Position numbers and translations under genes: made by a program. The notes below the pieces were generated by a model. It worked only from the letters and a program-made list of their open reading frames with translations, was not told the origin of the DNA and did no database searches. From assembly GCF_014646255.1 (NCBI RefSeq), contig NZ_BMNC01000015.1:1-64000 (forward strand): a DNA stretch of 64,000 nucleotides. Direction: 5' to 3'. Of this stretch, positions 17,170 to 26,563 are shown piece by piece; the first letter of the stretch is position 1; each line of letters begins with the position of its first letter. The stretch comes from Lentzea pudingi (GTDB taxonomy: Bacteria; Actinomycetota; Actinomycetes; Mycobacteriales; Pseudonocardiaceae).

Positions 17170-17937
17170 CTATCCGATGCTCGTTCTCAGGAACTCACGC
17201 CAGCCCGCCACGTCGACGGCGCCGGCGTCCACTGCGGACGACGACGCGTGCCGCAGGAAGAAGTCCACGACACCACGCTCCCCCAGCCGTGACTCAAGGT
17301 AGACCATGATCGAGTACGCCTGCTGGTAGGCGAGGTCCCGCCCGGCACCGCCGAAGTCGGCCGGCAGCGCCGAGACGTCCGGTCTCAGCAGCGGCGCGGC
17401 CTGACGAAGCGACAGCCCCGTGCTGTGGAACGCCACCCAGTCCGCGAACCCCTCCACCAGCCACAGCGGAGCCGAGTCGGAGGTCAGGTCGCGCGTGGCG
17501 ACGTGCGTGATCTCGTGCCGCAACAGCACGCCCAGCTCCACGTCCGACAACGCCGCGGCCCGCACTCGGTTGATGACGACGCGCTGCCCGGAACCGTCCC
17601 GGATGGCGATCCCGGCCATGTCCGCGAAGGCGGGCCCGACGAGCGACACGAGCTCGGTGTCCGACGCCGGAACGACGACGTCGACCCGGCGGCTCCAGCT
17701 GATATCCAATATATCGCCGACCTCGCGCACCGAGTCGTCCAGCAACCCCGACACCCGCGACGCCAACTCGCCATCACAAGAACTGCTGGTCACAGTGCCG
17801 GACGCGGCCGTCAGCACCGCCCCATTGCAATGGACAGTTGCGGTCGACTGCAACTGAACGGGCCGTAATGCAACGCTGACACCCAGCAGGAACGTCATGG
17901 CGACGGTGATCGCCAGCAACGTCCGGAGGTGCTTCAC
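17170..17937 (-). CDS. Secreted HExxH metallopeptidase-like protein
   Basis: A 255-aa protein. The N-terminal hydrophobic segment (LLAITVAMTFLLGVSVAL) acts as a signal peptide or anchor. HEITH near residue 140 and LVEGFADWVA about 20 residues later form a gluzincin zinc site (HExxH plus Glu). Two Cys near the N-terminus may pair. Oddly, the coding strand includes an AT-rich GATATATTGGATATC block at 17701-17715, which uses rare ATA and TTG codons, and a TTGCGG/TGCAA inverted repeat at 17835-17856. Both echo the intergenic repeat family. It lies between pimB and the NlpC/P60 gene on the same strand, 10 bp from each. Confidence 0.8.
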   Translation of the reverse strand: MKHLRTLLAITVAMTFLLGVSVALRPVQLQSTATVHCNGAVLTAASGTVTSSSCDGELASRVSGLLDDSVREVGDILDISWSRRVDVVVPASDTELVSLVGPAFADMAGIAIRDGSGQRVVINRVRAAALSDVELGVLLRHEITHVATRDLTSDSAPLWLVEGFADWVAFHSTGLSLRQAAPLLRPDVSALPADFGGAGRDLAYQQAYSIMVYLESRLGERGVVDFFLRHASSSAVDAGAVDVAGWREFLRTSIG

Positions 17938-17947
17938 CGGCGCAACG

Positions 17948-18952
17948 CTAGCCCTCGATGCGCCGGATCACCGCGATGGGCCCGATGGCGTCGATCGGTG
18001 CGATCTTCACCGGCTGGCCCTCCGTGGAGGCGTGCACGGCCCGTGCGTTGTCCACGGCCATGGCCACGTGCGACCGGCTCGAGTAGTAGATGAGCAAATC
18101 GCCTGCCCGGACCTCGGACCGCGACACGGCGCGGCCGACACCGGCCTGTCCGCCGGACGTGCGCGGGATCGCGATCCCGGCGGCCGCGTACGCCTTCATG
18201 GTCAGCCCGGCGCAGTCCCACTGGTCGAAACCCGTGGCGCCGTACCTGTACTCGTCCCCGCGCTGCGCCAGCGCGAAGGTCAGCGCGATGCCCGCCACCC
18301 CGGAGGGCGCGCTGATCGGCGAGCGGTCGCCGGGGTCGCGCAGCTGGTTCACGACGGGTGCGGGCAACCGCGTCAATGCCGTCCGCACCTCGGTGATCTG
18401 CGCTTGCAACGCCTGGTTGCGGCCGTCCAGGTCGCTCTTCAGCTTCTCGGCCGCCGCCGTGGTCTCCGCGGCACGGGCACGCGCGGTTTCCGCCACCTGG
18501 TGCGCCTGCCGGGCCTTCTCCACCGCGGCGGACAGGCGCGCGAGCGACTCCGCGTTGTCGGCGGCCAGCACCCGCATCATCTCGAGGCGGTGCAGGAAGT
18601 CCTGCTGCGAGTCGGCGACGAGCAGCGCCGACAGCTGGTTGAACCGCGCGCCCTCGAACGACGCCTGGGCGATCAGGTCGACCTGCCCCTGGAAGTCGTC
18701 CTCGTCGCGCTTGGCCTGCCGCTCGATCTGCTGCGCGGCCGCCACCGTCGCCGTCGCGCGTTCGAGCTCGGCGCGGCGCTGGGTGAGGTCTTCCTGCGCG
18801 CGCAGGACCTCTTCGTTGAGCTTCGTCGCCTGCGCTGTCAGCTCCGCGTACGCGCGCGCGGGATCGGCCGGTTGCGCGGCGGAGGACACCGCCGGTGTGA
18901 CCGGGACCAACAGCAGGAGAACCACGAGAACACGGGTGAAGTTGCGCGACAT
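17948..18952 (-). CDS. NlpC/P60 peptidoglycan endopeptidase (RipA-like)
   Basis: A 334-aa secreted wall hydrolase. Residues 1-26 are a signal peptide ending near SSAAQPA. Residues 30-190 form a long coiled coil rich in Glu, Arg and Ala that keeps such enzymes inactive or places them at the septum. The C-terminal NlpC/P60 domain carries the catalytic Cys in WDCAGLTMKAY (most relatives have CSG), the catalytic His in SRSHVAMAVDN, and a DLL strand. It matches the Rv2190c position between pimB' and the exonuclease gene. It cleaves the D-Glu-mDAP bond by family analogy. Confidence 0.88.
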   Translation of the reverse strand: MSRNFTRVLVVLLLLVPVTPAVSSAAQPADPARAYAELTAQATKLNEEVLRAQEDLTQRRAELERATATVAAAQQIERQAKRDEDDFQGQVDLIAQASFEGARFNQLSALLVADSQQDFLHRLEMMRVLAADNAESLARLSAAVEKARQAHQVAETARARAAETTAAAEKLKSDLDGRNQALQAQITEVRTALTRLPAPVVNQLRDPGDRSPISAPSGVAGIALTFALAQRGDEYRYGATGFDQWDCAGLTMKAYAAAGIAIPRTSGGQAGVGRAVSRSEVRAGDLLIYYSSRSHVAMAVDNARAVHASTEGQPVKIAPIDAIGPIAVIRRIEG

Positions 18953-19017
18953 GAGGTCGCCGATCCCCCTCGCCAGAACAAGACCGCCAAGATCGACGGC
19001 GTCAGGCTACCGGGTGA

Positions 19018-20388
19018 TCAAACGCGCCCGAGACGGGCCAGCAACACAGCGGACGGCACGGGGTGCGCGCCCCTGCGTCGGACCGAGTCCGCGACCGCGC
19101 GATCCGACGTCACCACCACCACCGGCCGGCCCTCGGGCTCTGCCGTGACCAGCGCGCGAATCACGTCATCGGCCAGAACACCGGGGTCGCTGAAGAGCAC
19201 GCGCACGCCCCGAGGGGCCGCCGCGGGCACCGCGACCACTCCTGCGCCGTCGAAGACCAACGTCACCTCTGCGCCCGTGCGCGCGGCCAGGACCGCGAGC
19301 TGGTGCACGAGCCGATCGCGTTGATCCGACAGCGACAGCTCCGGATAACCGGTCTTCGTGACGTTGTAGCCGTCGACCACCAGGTGCACCGCGGGCAACG
19401 CCAGCAGCCGGTCCAGCGCCGCCGGGTCCTCCACGCGGCCCACGGTCCCCTGCGACGCGCTGGCGCCCCGCACGAGGTCAGCGGGACGCGGTCCGGTGCC
19501 GCCCCCCAGGGCCAGTTCGCGGCGCAGGCCCGTCACGGCGCCGTCGAGGGTGTCCACGAGCAACGCGAGCCGCACCTCGTCTGCCTGCCGGGCCTCCCGC
19601 GCGGACTGCCGCGCCACCTCTGCGTCCGCGATCGCCCGTTGCGCTTTGCCGCGCTCGGTCTCGGCGCGTTCCCGCTCCCGGTCGCGCTCGGCGACCAGGC
19701 GCTTGACCTCGTCCGCGGTGCGCAGCTGGATCTTCTCGACCTCGCCCGCCGCGGCCTCTGCGGCGTCCTTGGCCTCGCGCAGCTTCACGCCCTGCTCGCG
19801 CAACCGCTTGCGCAGGCGTTCGAGCTCGATCTCGGCGTCCGCGCGGACGCGTTCGGCGGCGCCGTCGAGCTGGGTGCGTTCGGACCGCAGCCGTTCCAGC
19901 TCGCTTTCCGTCCGTTCGGCGCGCACGACGGCCGCGTCCCGCTCGGCTCGCAGAGTCGCGTCACCCACCCGCCGCGAGACCAGTTCGACGTAGTGCGGCG
20001 CGACGTCGTCTCCGGTCAGCACCGCCGCCGCGGCCGCCGTCACCGGGTCCGGCGAGGTCACCTCGAGCGTCGACGGCCTGTTCTTGCGCAGCCACTCGAC
20101 CACCGCGGTGCGGAAGTTCGCCGAGTCCCGCAGGCCGGCGACGACCTGAGAGCCGCCCAGCCGGGCGCGTTTGGTCGGTGCGAACTTCGCCACGGGCCGC
20201 AGGTGCTGGGGCACGTCGACCTTCGCCATCTCGCCCAGCGCGTCCGCGCCCAGCTCCGCCAGCCGCACCCGCAACGGCTCCGGCAGGGCCGACCAGTCCA
20301 CAGAGGATTCACCAGCGGAATCATCGGCGGACTCACCTGCCCCATCGGCAGGATGGTCGAACTCGGGCTCGGGCATCGGGTCTGGCAC
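19018..20388 (-). CDS. NYN/YacP-type PIN nuclease with coiled coil
   Basis: A 456-aa protein. An acidic N-terminus (1-35) precedes a helical region (about 40-130) and a long Arg/Glu/Ala coiled coil (about 140-290). The C-terminal NYN (YacP-like) domain starts with LVVDGYNVTKTGYPELSL near residue 325, followed by VTLVFDGAG and VVVVTSDRAVADSVRRRG. The conserved acidic residues of the PIN-like fold are present, so RNA cleavage is the likely activity. The coiled coil probably drives oligomers. It is divergent from the DEDDh/GIY-YIG gene; the 171-bp gap holds an isolated GCAGGTCAG at 20494. Confidence 0.85.
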   Translation of the reverse strand: MPDPMPEPEFDHPADGAGESADDSAGESSVDWSALPEPLRVRLAELGADALGEMAKVDVPQHLRPVAKFAPTKRARLGGSQVVAGLRDSANFRTAVVEWLRKNRPSTLEVTSPDPVTAAAAAVLTGDDVAPHYVELVSRRVGDATLRAERDAAVVRAERTESELERLRSERTQLDGAAERVRADAEIELERLRKRLREQGVKLREAKDAAEAAAGEVEKIQLRTADEVKRLVAERDRERERAETERGKAQRAIADAEVARQSAREARQADEVRLALLVDTLDGAVTGLRRELALGGGTGPRPADLVRGASASQGTVGRVEDPAALDRLLALPAVHLVVDGYNVTKTGYPELSLSDQRDRLVHQLAVLAARTGAEVTLVFDGAGVVAVPAAAPRGVRVLFSDPGVLADDVIRALVTAEPEGRPVVVVTSDRAVADSVRRRGAHPVPSAVLLARLGRV

Positions 20389-20559
20389 CCCATCAGGCTA
20401 GAGCCCCGTGACTCGAGCACCGCATGGACGTGTCCGCCCTTCGGAACAACGATCTGGAAAAGATCACCTGATCACCACTCCAATGGAGCAACCGCAGGTC
20501 AGGCCACTCCCGGAGATCAGCTCGAAAAATTGTCAGACCCCGTCGCTAACGTCAGCCAC

Positions 20560-22257
20560 GTGACCGGACAACTGTCCTTCGACGAGCTCGGGACGCCCCT
20601 GCGCGACACGACGTTCGTCGTCTTCGACCTGGAGACGACGGGTGGCAGCGCCGAGGAGGACGCCGTCACCGAGATCGGCGCGGTCAAGGTGCGCGGCGGG
20701 CAGGTCCTCGGAGAGTTCGCCACGCTCGTCGACCCGGAGCGCGGCATCCCGCCGATGGTGGCTCAGCTGACCGGGATCACGCAGCTGATGGTCACGGGCG
20801 CGCCCACCATGAAGACGGTGCTGCCCGCGTTCCTGGAGTTCGCGGCCGGATCGGTCCTGGTGGCGCACAACTCGGGCTTCGACGTCAGCTTCATGAAGGC
20901 CGCCTGCGAACGGCACGGCTACCGCTGGCCCAAGCCGTCCGTCGTGTGCACGGTGAAGCTCGCCCGCAGGGTGCTCAGCCGCGACGAGGCGCCGTCGTGC
21001 CGGCTGTCGGCGCTCTCGGACCTGTTCCAGACGGAGACGAAGCCGACGCACCGGGCGCTGGCCGACGCCCGCACGACCGTGGAAGTGCTGCACGCGTTGC
21101 TGGAGCGCGTCGGCAACGTCGGCGTGCACTCCCTCGAGGAGTTGCTGGCGTACCTGCCCGAGGTGACGCCGGAACAACGCCGCAAACGCTCGCTGGCCGC
21201 CCACCTGCCGTCCACACCGGGCGTGTACCTCTTCCGCGGTCCGAAGGAAGAGGTCCTCTACGTCGGCACGGCATCGGACCTGCGCCGCCGGGTCCGCCAG
21301 TACTTCACGGCCAGCGAGGGCAGGCGCAGGCTGCGCGAGATGGTGTCCCTCGCCGTGCGCGTCGACGCGGTGGAGTGCTCCCACCCGCTGGAGGCGGAGG
21401 TGCGCGAGCTGCGGCTGCTGCGCGCCCACCGCCCCGCCTACAACCGGCGCTCGAAGAATCCCCACCACGCCTGGTGGCTGACGCTGACCGACGAGCCGTT
21501 CCCCCGGATCTCGCTGGTCAAGGTCCCCCGGGACGGCGCGCTGGGCCCGTTCCGCACCCGCAAGGCGGCCGAGTCGGTCGCGGACGCGCTGCTCGACGCC
21601 GTACCGCTGCGCTCGTGCACCATCAAGATCCCGGCGACGAACCAGCGCGCCTCGCCGTGCGCGCTGGCCGAGCTGGACCGGTGCAAGGCCCCGTGCGCCG
21701 GCAAGCAGTCCGTGGACGAGTACTCCCCCGCCGTCGTCGCCGTGCGCGACCTGGTCGTCGGCCGCAGCGCCGACCCGCTGCGCACGCTCATCTCCCAGCT
21801 CGGCGGCCTGGCCTCGGCCGAAAGGTTCGAGGAGGCCGCCCGCCGCCGCGACCGCCTGGCAGGCCTCGTCCGGTCCCTGGACAGGGCCCAGCGCCTGGCG
21901 GCCCTCGCCGCGCTTCCCCAACTGGTCGCCGCGAGACCCGACCGCGAAGGCGGCTGGGAGTTCTCAGTAGTCCGCTACGGCCGCCTCGCCTCCGCCGGGG
22001 TCGCCCGCCGGGGCACCCGCCCGATGCCGGTGGTCGACGCACTCGTCGCCTCCGCGGAAACGGTCATCCCGACCCCCGGCCCGCTGCGCGGCGCACCGCC
22101 GGAAGAGGCCGGCGTCGTCCTGCGCTGGCTCGACCAGCCGGGCACCCGCCTCGTCTACGCCGACGAGCCGTGGTCCTCCCCCGCCGGTGCCGCCGCGGCC
22201 TGGGTCCCGTGGGCCGAACAAGCCGCGAGCGCCCGCCCGCTCCGCGACTGGAACTGA
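20560..22257 (+). CDS. DEDDh exonuclease - GIY-YIG (UvrC-like) fusion protein
   Basis: A 565-aa nuclease with two catalytic modules. Residues 15-190 form a DnaQ-type exonuclease: FVVFDLETTGG (Asp, Glu), VAHNSGFDVSFM and the HRALADA block. Residues 215-300 are a GIY-YIG domain (TPGVYLFRGPKEEVLYVGTA, then SDLRRRVRQYF) like that of UvrC. A Cys-rich CALAELDRCKAPCAGKQS region near 365 follows, as in UvrC. GTG at 20560 gives the family start. The same fusion exists in mycobacteria (Rv2191), suggesting an auxiliary DNA-repair role, but without UvrC's helix-hairpin-helix end. Confidence 0.9.
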   Translation: MTGQLSFDELGTPLRDTTFVVFDLETTGGSAEEDAVTEIGAVKVRGGQVLGEFATLVDPERGIPPMVAQLTGITQLMVTGAPTMKTVLPAFLEFAAGSVLVAHNSGFDVSFMKAACERHGYRWPKPSVVCTVKLARRVLSRDEAPSCRLSALSDLFQTETKPTHRALADARTTVEVLHALLERVGNVGVHSLEELLAYLPEVTPEQRRKRSLAAHLPSTPGVYLFRGPKEEVLYVGTASDLRRRVRQYFTASEGRRRLREMVSLAVRVDAVECSHPLEAEVRELRLLRAHRPAYNRRSKNPHHAWWLTLTDEPFPRISLVKVPRDGALGPFRTRKAAESVADALLDAVPLRSCTIKIPATNQRASPCALAELDRCKAPCAGKQSVDEYSPAVVAVRDLVVGRSADPLRTLISQLGGLASAERFEEAARRRDRLAGLVRSLDRAQRLAALAALPQLVAARPDREGGWEFSVVRYGRLASAGVARRGTRPMPVVDALVASAETVIPTPGPLRGAPPEEAGVVLRWLDQPGTRLVYADEPWSSPAGAAAAWVPWAEQAASARPLRDWN

Positions 22258-22326
22258 TCCCGCACACCCTCGCCGCACGCCGATTCCGCGTGCGCGACGA
22301 GTCGAGTTCTGCCCCCAAAACTGGGG

Positions 22327-22419
22327 CCTTATGCAAAAGACGTTTGCGGACGTCCGCAAACGTCTTTTGCATAAGGGACGTAAGCACAGGTCAGAGGCTG
22401 TGTGGGCAACCGATATATC
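22327..22419. repeat. Composite palindromic element, copy 3 (perfect 50-bp palindrome)
   Basis: Arms at 22327-22351 and 22352-22376 are perfect 25-bp complements with no loop, centred on GCGGAC|GTCCGC. The inner 18 bp equal copy 1 except for the centre. CAGGTCAG follows at 22387-22394 and GATATATC at 22412-22419 within CCGATATATCAGTT. It lies in the 283-bp gap after the exonuclease gene and before the Lrp-type gene. A CCCCAAAACTGGGG palindrome at 22314 precedes it. Confidence 0.8.
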
Positions 22420-22540
22420 AGTTGGGATGTCGACAAAGCGATACGAATGGGATCTGGCGACGTCCTCACGCCGGTGATCAGGCGGTAGGGCAGACTACGG
22501 GTGCTTGAGACACCGGAGCCCAGACCCCGAGGAGGACGCC

Positions 22541-22828
22541 GTGGTCACCGCCATCGTGCTGATCCAGGCCGCCGCCGAACGCATTCCCGAGGCCGCGCAG
22601 GAGATCGCCGACATCGACGGAGTCACCGAGGTGTACTCCTGCGCCGGTGACGTGGACCTGATCGCGCTGGTGCGGGTCAGCAAGCACGAGGACCTCGCCG
22701 CCCTGGTGCCGGGCAAGATCAGCAAGGTCGCGGGCGTGCTGAACACCGACACGCACATCGCGTTCCGCAGCTACTCCAAGCGCGACGACGAGGCCGCGTT
22801 CGCCATCGGCCTGGACGACGCCCAGTAG
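22541..22828 (+). CDS. Stand-alone Lrp/AsnC ligand-binding (RAM) protein
   Basis: A 95-aa protein that is only the RAM effector domain of Lrp/AsnC regulators, with no DNA-binding helix-turn-helix. AIVLIQAAAERIPEAAQEIADIDGVTEVYSCAGDVDLIALVRV shows the beta-alpha-beta fold with the conserved GDVDL turn. GTG at 22541 is preceded by GAGGAGG at ideal spacing. Such proteins bind amino acids and may modulate full Lrp partners. It is convergent with qcrB and shares a bidirectional terminator with it. Confidence 0.88.
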   Translation: MVTAIVLIQAAAERIPEAAQEIADIDGVTEVYSCAGDVDLIALVRVSKHEDLAALVPGKISKVAGVLNTDTHIAFRSYSKRDDEAAFAIGLDDAQ

Positions 22829-22856
22829 GCCAGAGGCGCCCCGACGAGGGGCCGCA

Positions 22857-22904
22857 GACATGACGAAGGCCCCCGTGGAAGTTCACGGGGGCCTTCGTCA
22901 TGTC
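22857..22904. terminator. Bidirectional terminator between the RAM gene and qcrB
   Basis: A 21-bp stem (arms starting GACATGACGAAGGCCCCCGTG) around a 6-nt GAAGTT loop lies 28 bp after the RAM-domain stop and 10 bp before the qcrB stop codon. The symmetric stem can serve both converging transcripts. Confidence 0.85.
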
Positions 22905-22914
22905 CAGCTGTGGA

Positions 22915-24579
22915 TCAGGCCTTCGGGTCGGAAGGCTTGCCCGCGAGCTCGCTGGCCTCGTCCTGAGAGCTCAGGCCCTCAGAGGCGTGGATGTGCTTGC
23001 GCGCGTTCTGCAGGGCCACGGTCTCCTCGACCGGGTCCGGCGACCACGTGCTGCCCACGACGGGGTGACCGGCCGAGCCGAGCTTGTTCATCTTCTTCGG
23101 CACCGACGTGCCCTGGTAGGCCAGGGGCAACGGGTGGCCGTGGTCGTCCACCGGGCCGAGCGGCTGGTGGATCTCGATGAACTCGCCGTGCGGCAGGCGC
23201 TTGATGATGCCGGTCTCGACACCGTGCTCGAGCACCTCGCGGTCGCCGCGCTGCAGGCCGATGCAGATCCGGTACGCGACGAAGTACGCGATCGGAGGCA
23301 GCACCAGCATGCCGATGCGGCCCATCCACGTCGTCAGGTTCAACGAGATGTCGAACTGGTAGGCGAAGATGTCGTTGCCGCCCATGAGCAGCAGCACCAT
23401 GAAGTACGTGATCGACATCCAGCCCAGCGCGGTGCGGACCGGGACGTCGCGCGGGCGCTGCAGCAGGTTGTGGTGCGCGTAGTCCTTGGTCATCTTGCGC
23501 TCGATCCACGGGTACGCCGCCGCGATGCCGGTCAGCAGCGGCAGACCGAGGATGAACGGCAGGAACGGCGCCGGGATCGTGTAGTTGCCCAGGTAGAACT
23601 CCCACGCGGGCCAGATGCGGACCAGGCCGTCGGTCCAGCCCATGTACCAGTCGGGCTGCGAACCGGCGGAGATCTGCGCGGGGTTGTACGGGCCGAAGTT
23701 CCAGATCGGGTTGATCTGGAAGACGCCACCCATGATCGCGATGACACCGACGACGATGGCGAAGAAGCCACCGCCCTTGGCCGCGAACACCGGCATGATG
23801 CGGACGCCGACGACGTTGGTCTCCTTGCGGCCCACGCCCGGGAACTGCGTGTGCTTCTGGTACCAGACCAGCGCGAGGTGCGCCGCGATCAGACCCAGGA
23901 TGATCGCCGGGATGATCAGGATGTGCGCGGTGTAGAGCATCGGGATGATGTCCGTGCCGGGGAACTCCCCGCCGAACATCAGCCAGTTCAGCCACGTGCC
24001 GATGACCGGGAACGAGATCAGCAGCGCCGCCATGACGCGGAGACCGGTACCCGAGAGCAGGTCGTCGGGCAGCGAGTAGCCGAGGAAGCCCTCGATCGCG
24101 CCGAGCATGAACAGCACGATGCCGATGACCCAGTTGATCTCACGCGGCTTGCGGAACGCGCCGGTGAAGAAGATCCGGAACATGTGCACGACGATCGCGG
24201 CCATGAACAGCAGCGCCGCCCAGTGGTGCACCTGGCGGACGAACAGGCCGCCCCGCGTCTCGAACGAGATGTCGAGCGTGGACGCGAACGCCCGCGACAT
24301 CTCGATGCCGCGCAGGTTCTCGAACGAACCGTTGTAGGTGACCTCGGTCATCGACGGGTCGAAGAACAGCGCGAGGTACGTACCGGACAGCAGCAGGACG
24401 ATGAAGCTGTACAGCGCGATCTCACCGAGCAGGAACGACCAGTGCGTCGGGAAGACCTTGTTCAGCTGTTTGCGCAGGCCAGAGGCCGCGTGGTACCGCT
24501 CGTCGGCAGCGTTGGCCGCCGCCCCTGCGACGCGCGCGGCCGCGTTGGCCGGCTTCGTCGGCGTGGTGATGGCACTCAT
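22915..24579 (-). CDS. qcrB: Cytochrome bc1 complex cytochrome b subunit
   Basis: This 554-aa integral membrane subunit of the menaquinol:cytochrome c reductase carries both b hemes and the quinone sites. The N-terminal half includes FETRGGLFVRQVHHWAALLF and SGTGLRVMAALLISFPVIGTWL. A PEW-equivalent PDW is found in QPDWYMGWTDGLVRIWP. The roughly 150-residue C-terminal extension beyond the usual cytochrome b is typical of actinobacteria and of the bc1-aa3 supercomplex. Its start overlaps the qcrA stop by 4 bases (ATGA). It is last in the ctaE-qcrC-qcrA-qcrB operon. Confidence 0.96.
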   Translation of the reverse strand: MSAITTPTKPANAAARVAGAAANAADERYHAASGLRKQLNKVFPTHWSFLLGEIALYSFIVLLLSGTYLALFFDPSMTEVTYNGSFENLRGIEMSRAFASTLDISFETRGGLFVRQVHHWAALLFMAAIVVHMFRIFFTGAFRKPREINWVIGIVLFMLGAIEGFLGYSLPDDLLSGTGLRVMAALLISFPVIGTWLNWLMFGGEFPGTDIIPMLYTAHILIIPAIILGLIAAHLALVWYQKHTQFPGVGRKETNVVGVRIMPVFAAKGGGFFAIVVGVIAIMGGVFQINPIWNFGPYNPAQISAGSQPDWYMGWTDGLVRIWPAWEFYLGNYTIPAPFLPFILGLPLLTGIAAAYPWIERKMTKDYAHHNLLQRPRDVPVRTALGWMSITYFMVLLLMGGNDIFAYQFDISLNLTTWMGRIGMLVLPPIAYFVAYRICIGLQRGDREVLEHGVETGIIKRLPHGEFIEIHQPLGPVDDHGHPLPLAYQGTSVPKKMNKLGSAGHPVVGSTWSPDPVEETVALQNARKHIHASEGLSSQDEASELAGKPSDPKA

Positions 24580-25703
24580 GACTTCCGCTCCCAGAACGCC
24601 GGACCCACAGCCTCGATGAAGTCACTGCGGGCTACCAAGTATCCCTCTTCGTCCACAGTGATCGGAAGCTGCGGAAGAGGACGGGTCGCCGGGCCGAACC
24701 GCGGCTTGGCGTATTCGAAGACGTCGAACTGCGACTGGTGGCACGGGCAGAGCAGCAGACCGGTCTGCTGCTCGAACAGCGACGTCGGGCAACCCAGGTG
24801 CGTGCAGATCTTCGAGTACGCGTACAGGTCACCGTAGTTGAAGTCTTCCTGACCTGCACGCTTGGTGACGGCCTGGTTCGGGCGCAGGCGGATGAGCATG
24901 ACCGGCGCGTCGGCCCGCTTGAGGGCCGCGACCAGGGCGTGCTCGTCGTCGCGCTCGGACTCCCGGAACGGGAACACCGTCTCGAAGCCGCCCGGCTCGA
25001 CGTCCTCGGGACGCACCAGGGAGACCTCGTGGAAGTTGCCGGTGTGGCGGCGGAGGTAGACCTTCTCGCCCTTTTCGGCCTTCCAGCCGGTGTGCCACAG
25101 CGAGTTCTTGGTCTCGCTGTCGGCGTGCGGGTTCTTGATCAGCGCGCCCAGCGGCACGGCCGCCACGCCGAGACCCAGCACGCCGGCGCCGAGGCCCGCG
25201 GTGCGCTTGATCAGGCTGCGGCGGGCGATGCCGCTGCGGTCACCGGCGTCGGCGAGCTCCGCGACCAGGGTGGCGCGGTCGACCTCGGCCGACGGGCCGT
25301 CGTGGCGCTGCTGCACCGCGAGCTCGTCCGGGATGAACTTCTTGGTGTAGAGCAGCGCGCCCACGCCCAGGCCCGTCACCGACAGACCCAGGAACAGGCC
25401 GATCAGCGGGTTGTAGAGCATGTGCAGCAGGTGGCCGGTCTCGTTCGACGGCGACTCGTACTGCCACGGCCAGAACAGGAACACGCCGAGGAAGGCGAGG
25501 CCCGCCAGCGCGGAGATCACGAACCACAGCGCGACCGAGCGCTGGGCCCGGCGCTCGGCACGGGTGCCGGGGACCGGGAACTTCTCCTCGTAGTGGACGA
25601 GCTCGACGCCGTCCATCCTCGTGCCGAGCTTGACGAGGTCGTCCCGGCTCATCTCCGCGAGCTCTGCCTCGCTGGGCAGCTCGATCGGCTTGTCGCCGCT
25701 CAT
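24576..25703 (-). CDS. qcrA: Cytochrome bc1 complex Rieske iron-sulfur subunit
   Basis: A 375-aa Rieske protein of the actinobacterial type, with three transmembrane helices: two near residues 57-75 and 100-125, and one before the soluble domain. The [2Fe-2S] ligands lie in ICTHLGCPTSLF and LLCPCHQSQFD. RRSLIKRTAGLGAGVLGLG resembles a twin-arginine signal before the third helix. It passes electrons from menaquinol to the diheme cytochrome c. It overlaps qcrC and qcrB by 4 bases each, so the three are translationally coupled. Confidence 0.96.
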   Translation of the reverse strand: MSGDKPIELPSEAELAEMSRDDLVKLGTRMDGVELVHYEEKFPVPGTRAERRAQRSVALWFVISALAGLAFLGVFLFWPWQYESPSNETGHLLHMLYNPLIGLFLGLSVTGLGVGALLYTKKFIPDELAVQQRHDGPSAEVDRATLVAELADAGDRSGIARRSLIKRTAGLGAGVLGLGVAAVPLGALIKNPHADSETKNSLWHTGWKAEKGEKVYLRRHTGNFHEVSLVRPEDVEPGGFETVFPFRESERDDEHALVAALKRADAPVMLIRLRPNQAVTKRAGQEDFNYGDLYAYSKICTHLGCPTSLFEQQTGLLLCPCHQSQFDVFEYAKPRFGPATRPLPQLPITVDEEGYLVARSDFIEAVGPAFWERKS

Positions 25704-26524
25704 GCCTTGGCTCCGATCCAGAGGGTCACGCCGATGAGCGCGGCGATGCCCACGATGAACGCGATCATGCCCTCGGTGACGGGTCCGAACCCGCCCAGGG
25801 GGTTGCCGCCGGAGTTGTTGTTTCCGTCGGTGACCGACTTGACGTACGCGATGATGTCTTTCTTCTCTTCCGGCGTGAGCTGGCGCTCGCCGAACTTCGG
25901 CATGTTCTGCGGGCCGCTCAGCATCGCCGTGTAGATCTGCTCCTCGGACACCCCGTCGAGCGCCGGCGCGAACTTGCCGGACGACAGCGCGCCACCACGA
26001 CCCGTGAAGTTGTGGCAGCTGGAGCAGTTGAGGCGGAAGAGCTCGCCACCGCGTGCAGGGTTCTCGCCGCGCAGGGCCTCACCGGTCTCGGAGGGCTTCT
26101 TCGGGCCCTCGCCGCCGTTCGCGTCGATGTAGGCCATCAGCGCGTTGATCTCCTCGGGGGAGAGCTTCGCGGGCTTGCGGATGGCCTGCGCCTCCTGCCG
26201 CGCCATGGGCATGCGGCCGGAGGAAGTCTGGAAGTAGACCGCGGCGTCGCCGACGCCGATCAGGCTCGGCCCGCGGTCCTGCACACCTTCGAGAGACTTG
26301 CCGTGGCAGCTCTGGCAGGTGTTCAGGTAGATCTGCTCGCCCTGGCGGACGAGGGCGTCCTGCTGCTGCGCCTGGGCGGTCTGCGCCTGGGGCGCGAAGG
26401 CGGCGAACAGCATGCCGGCGCTCAGCAGGCCGAAGCCCAGTGCGAGCAGTCCGGCGACCCGGCGGCGCAGCTTGGTGCGGGCGCCGCGGGGGCGTTTCGT
26501 CGTGGTGGTCATGGTGTGCGGCAA
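25700..26524 (-). CDS. qcrC: Diheme cytochrome c subunit of bc1 complex
   Basis: A 274-aa diheme cytochrome cc. Two heme-c sites, CQSCHGK and CSSCHNF, lie in tandem cytochrome c domains, with Met ligands likely in GRMPMARQE and NMPKFGE. There is an N-terminal membrane segment after a basic stretch (LLALGFGLLSAGMLFAAFAP) and a C-terminal anchor helix (IAFIVGIAALIGVTLWIG). In actinobacteria this subunit replaces soluble cytochrome c and feeds cytochrome aa3 directly. It lies 39 bp downstream of ctaE in the same operon. Confidence 0.96.
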   Translation of the reverse strand: MPHTMTTTTKRPRGARTKLRRRVAGLLALGFGLLSAGMLFAAFAPQAQTAQAQQQDALVRQGEQIYLNTCQSCHGKSLEGVQDRGPSLIGVGDAAVYFQTSSGRMPMARQEAQAIRKPAKLSPEEINALMAYIDANGGEGPKKPSETGEALRGENPARGGELFRLNCSSCHNFTGRGGALSSGKFAPALDGVSEEQIYTAMLSGPQNMPKFGERQLTPEEKKDIIAYVKSVTDGNNNSGGNPLGGFGPVTEGMIAFIVGIAALIGVTLWIGAKA

Positions 26525-26563
26525 CCCTTGCTGTCAGTTCGGGAGCTCGTGGCTGGGAGCAGG

